Source: Nocardioides sambongensis (GTDB lineage Bacteria > Actinomycetota > Actinomycetes > Propionibacteriales > Nocardioidaceae). From it: a stretch of 64,000 nt of DNA. Positions within the stretch are counted from its first letter, which is position 1. Each line of letters starts with the position of its first letter. The notes below the pieces were generated by a model. It saw only the letters and a list, made by a program, of their open reading frames with translations. It searched no databases and was not told where the DNA came from. The stretch is taken from NCBI RefSeq assembly GCF_006494815.1, contig NZ_CP041091.1, positions 2,184,501 to 2,248,500 of the forward strand. Direction: 5' to 3'. The position numbers and the translations under genes are program-made. Shown here in pieces: positions 63,577-64,000 of this stretch.

Positions 63577-64000
63577 CTCCACTCTGCGCTCAGTCGGGCC
63601 ACCGGGCCCGTGGTGCCGTCCGCGGCGACCGTCGTCGACAGCACCCTGCCACCCTGCGCCTCGAGGAGCGCGACGACCTCGGCGACGTCCACCCCGGCAA
63701 GGGGGCCTGGCGCGTCGGTCCGGTCGACCTGCTCGGTCGGTGCGAGGAGGAACTCAGCATAGAGGCGCCCGCCGCGGCGCAACGCCATCGCGGCGAACCG
63801 CGCGACGTTGGCCCGACCGGCCGCGCTGGTCGCGTCCAGCAGGTGACGGGCGACCAGCACCCGTGGACCCTGCCGGCGGCTGATCCACGCGCCCTCGCCG
63901 TACACCGAGCGCAGCTCGGTCAGGTTCAGGGGGCGCAGGGTCAGCGGCAGCCCCGCGGCCTCGGCCCGGCGCAGGGCGGCGGCGCCCGCCCGCGGGACGA
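63573..64000 (-). CDS. Methyltransferase C-terminal part, paralogue of the LicD-MTase; 5' end outside window
   Basis: About 142 codons open to the right edge. The visible part has LRPLNLTELRSV, then RVLVARHLLDATSAAGRANVA and MALRRGGRLYAEFLL, aligning with VMARHLVNATTARGRQGMW and MALADGGRLYLEFLG of the 48.8-50.4 kb protein. The SAM motif I and any LicD domain lie beyond position 64000. It is the first visible gene of the operon with coiled coil 2 and sulfotransferase F. Confidence 0.8.
   Translation of the reverse strand, partial: VPRAGAAALRRAEAAGLPLTLRPLNLTELRSVYGEGAWISRRQGPRVLVARHLLDATSAAGRANVARFAAMALRRGGRLYAEFLLAPTEQVDRTDAPGPLAGVDVAEVVALLEAQGGRVLSTTVAADGTTGPVARLSAEWR

Noticed and set aside
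44291..64000. The sulfotransferase region as a prophage or integrative element
   Set aside because: No integrase, transposase, phage structural gene, att-like repeats or composition break were seen; metabolic genes are interspersed.

Overview
The window looks like chromosomal DNA of a high-GC actinobacterium, most likely Nocardioidaceae (Nocardioides or a close relative). Evidence: very high GC, abundant GTG starts, DUF3117, DUF501, FtsB-enolase order, FdxA next to a DapC-type aminotransferase, a translational-type T-box in front of ileS, and many short-spaced TANNNT promoters typical of leaderless actinobacterial mRNAs. No genus marker such as 16S rRNA is present, so the assignment is inference.

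Layout. 1-7.1 kb (minus): pepA (cut by the window edge), DUF3117, a DivIVA-domain protein, a LOG-family protein, dapE, ileS with its T-box. 7.2-15.2 kb: thioesterase, old-yellow-enzyme-type oxidoreductase, dapD, a two-domain wall hydrolase, a TM2 protein, dapC, fdxA, a GNAT enzyme; with dapE this gives three steps of the succinylase branch of DAP/lysine synthesis. 15.2-21 kb: a four-gene OpuC-type compatible-solute ABC importer, a GNAT enzyme and cystathionine beta-synthase. 21.1-23.7 kb: an SGNH hydrolase and a Bax1/YccA protein, convergent around a 196-bp tandem repeat. 23.8-26.4 kb: a methyltransferase, two ClpP-like genes (the second without the catalytic Ser), a PopR-like regulator ending in Leu-Ala-Ala, and an odd tRNA with anticodon UAA. 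26.4-31 kb (minus): def, a double-ACT protein, ppx/gppA, DUF501, ftsB-like gene, eno. 31-44.2 kb: DNase-I-fold (EEP) protein, ferritin-like protein, DEAD-box helicase, L,D-transpeptidase, ParA, SDR, PHP, DUF6758, a three-domain secreted protein with two secreted/membrane partners, MFS transporter and a DUF6174 lipoprotein.

44.2-64 kb is the most unusual part. It holds six divergent sulfotransferase-fold paralogues, a LicD-methyltransferase fusion, a second methyltransferase at the edge, two related small coiled-coil proteins coupled to those methyltransferases by ATGA overlaps, a membrane O-acyltransferase, two glycosyltransferases and two secreted phosphodiesterase-fold proteins. A MaoC-type dehydratase and an acyl-CoA dehydrogenase are interspersed. 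I read this as an uncharacterised locus that builds and decorates a cell-surface glycopolymer or glycolipid.

A technical caveat runs through the window. At least eleven breaks in ten otherwise intact genes (among them dapD, a LOG gene, a ClpP gene and a sulfotransferase) are each repaired by adding one G or C in a short G/C run. That pattern points to systematic one-base deletions in the assembly rather than to pseudogenes. I give these genes their full extents and describe the break.
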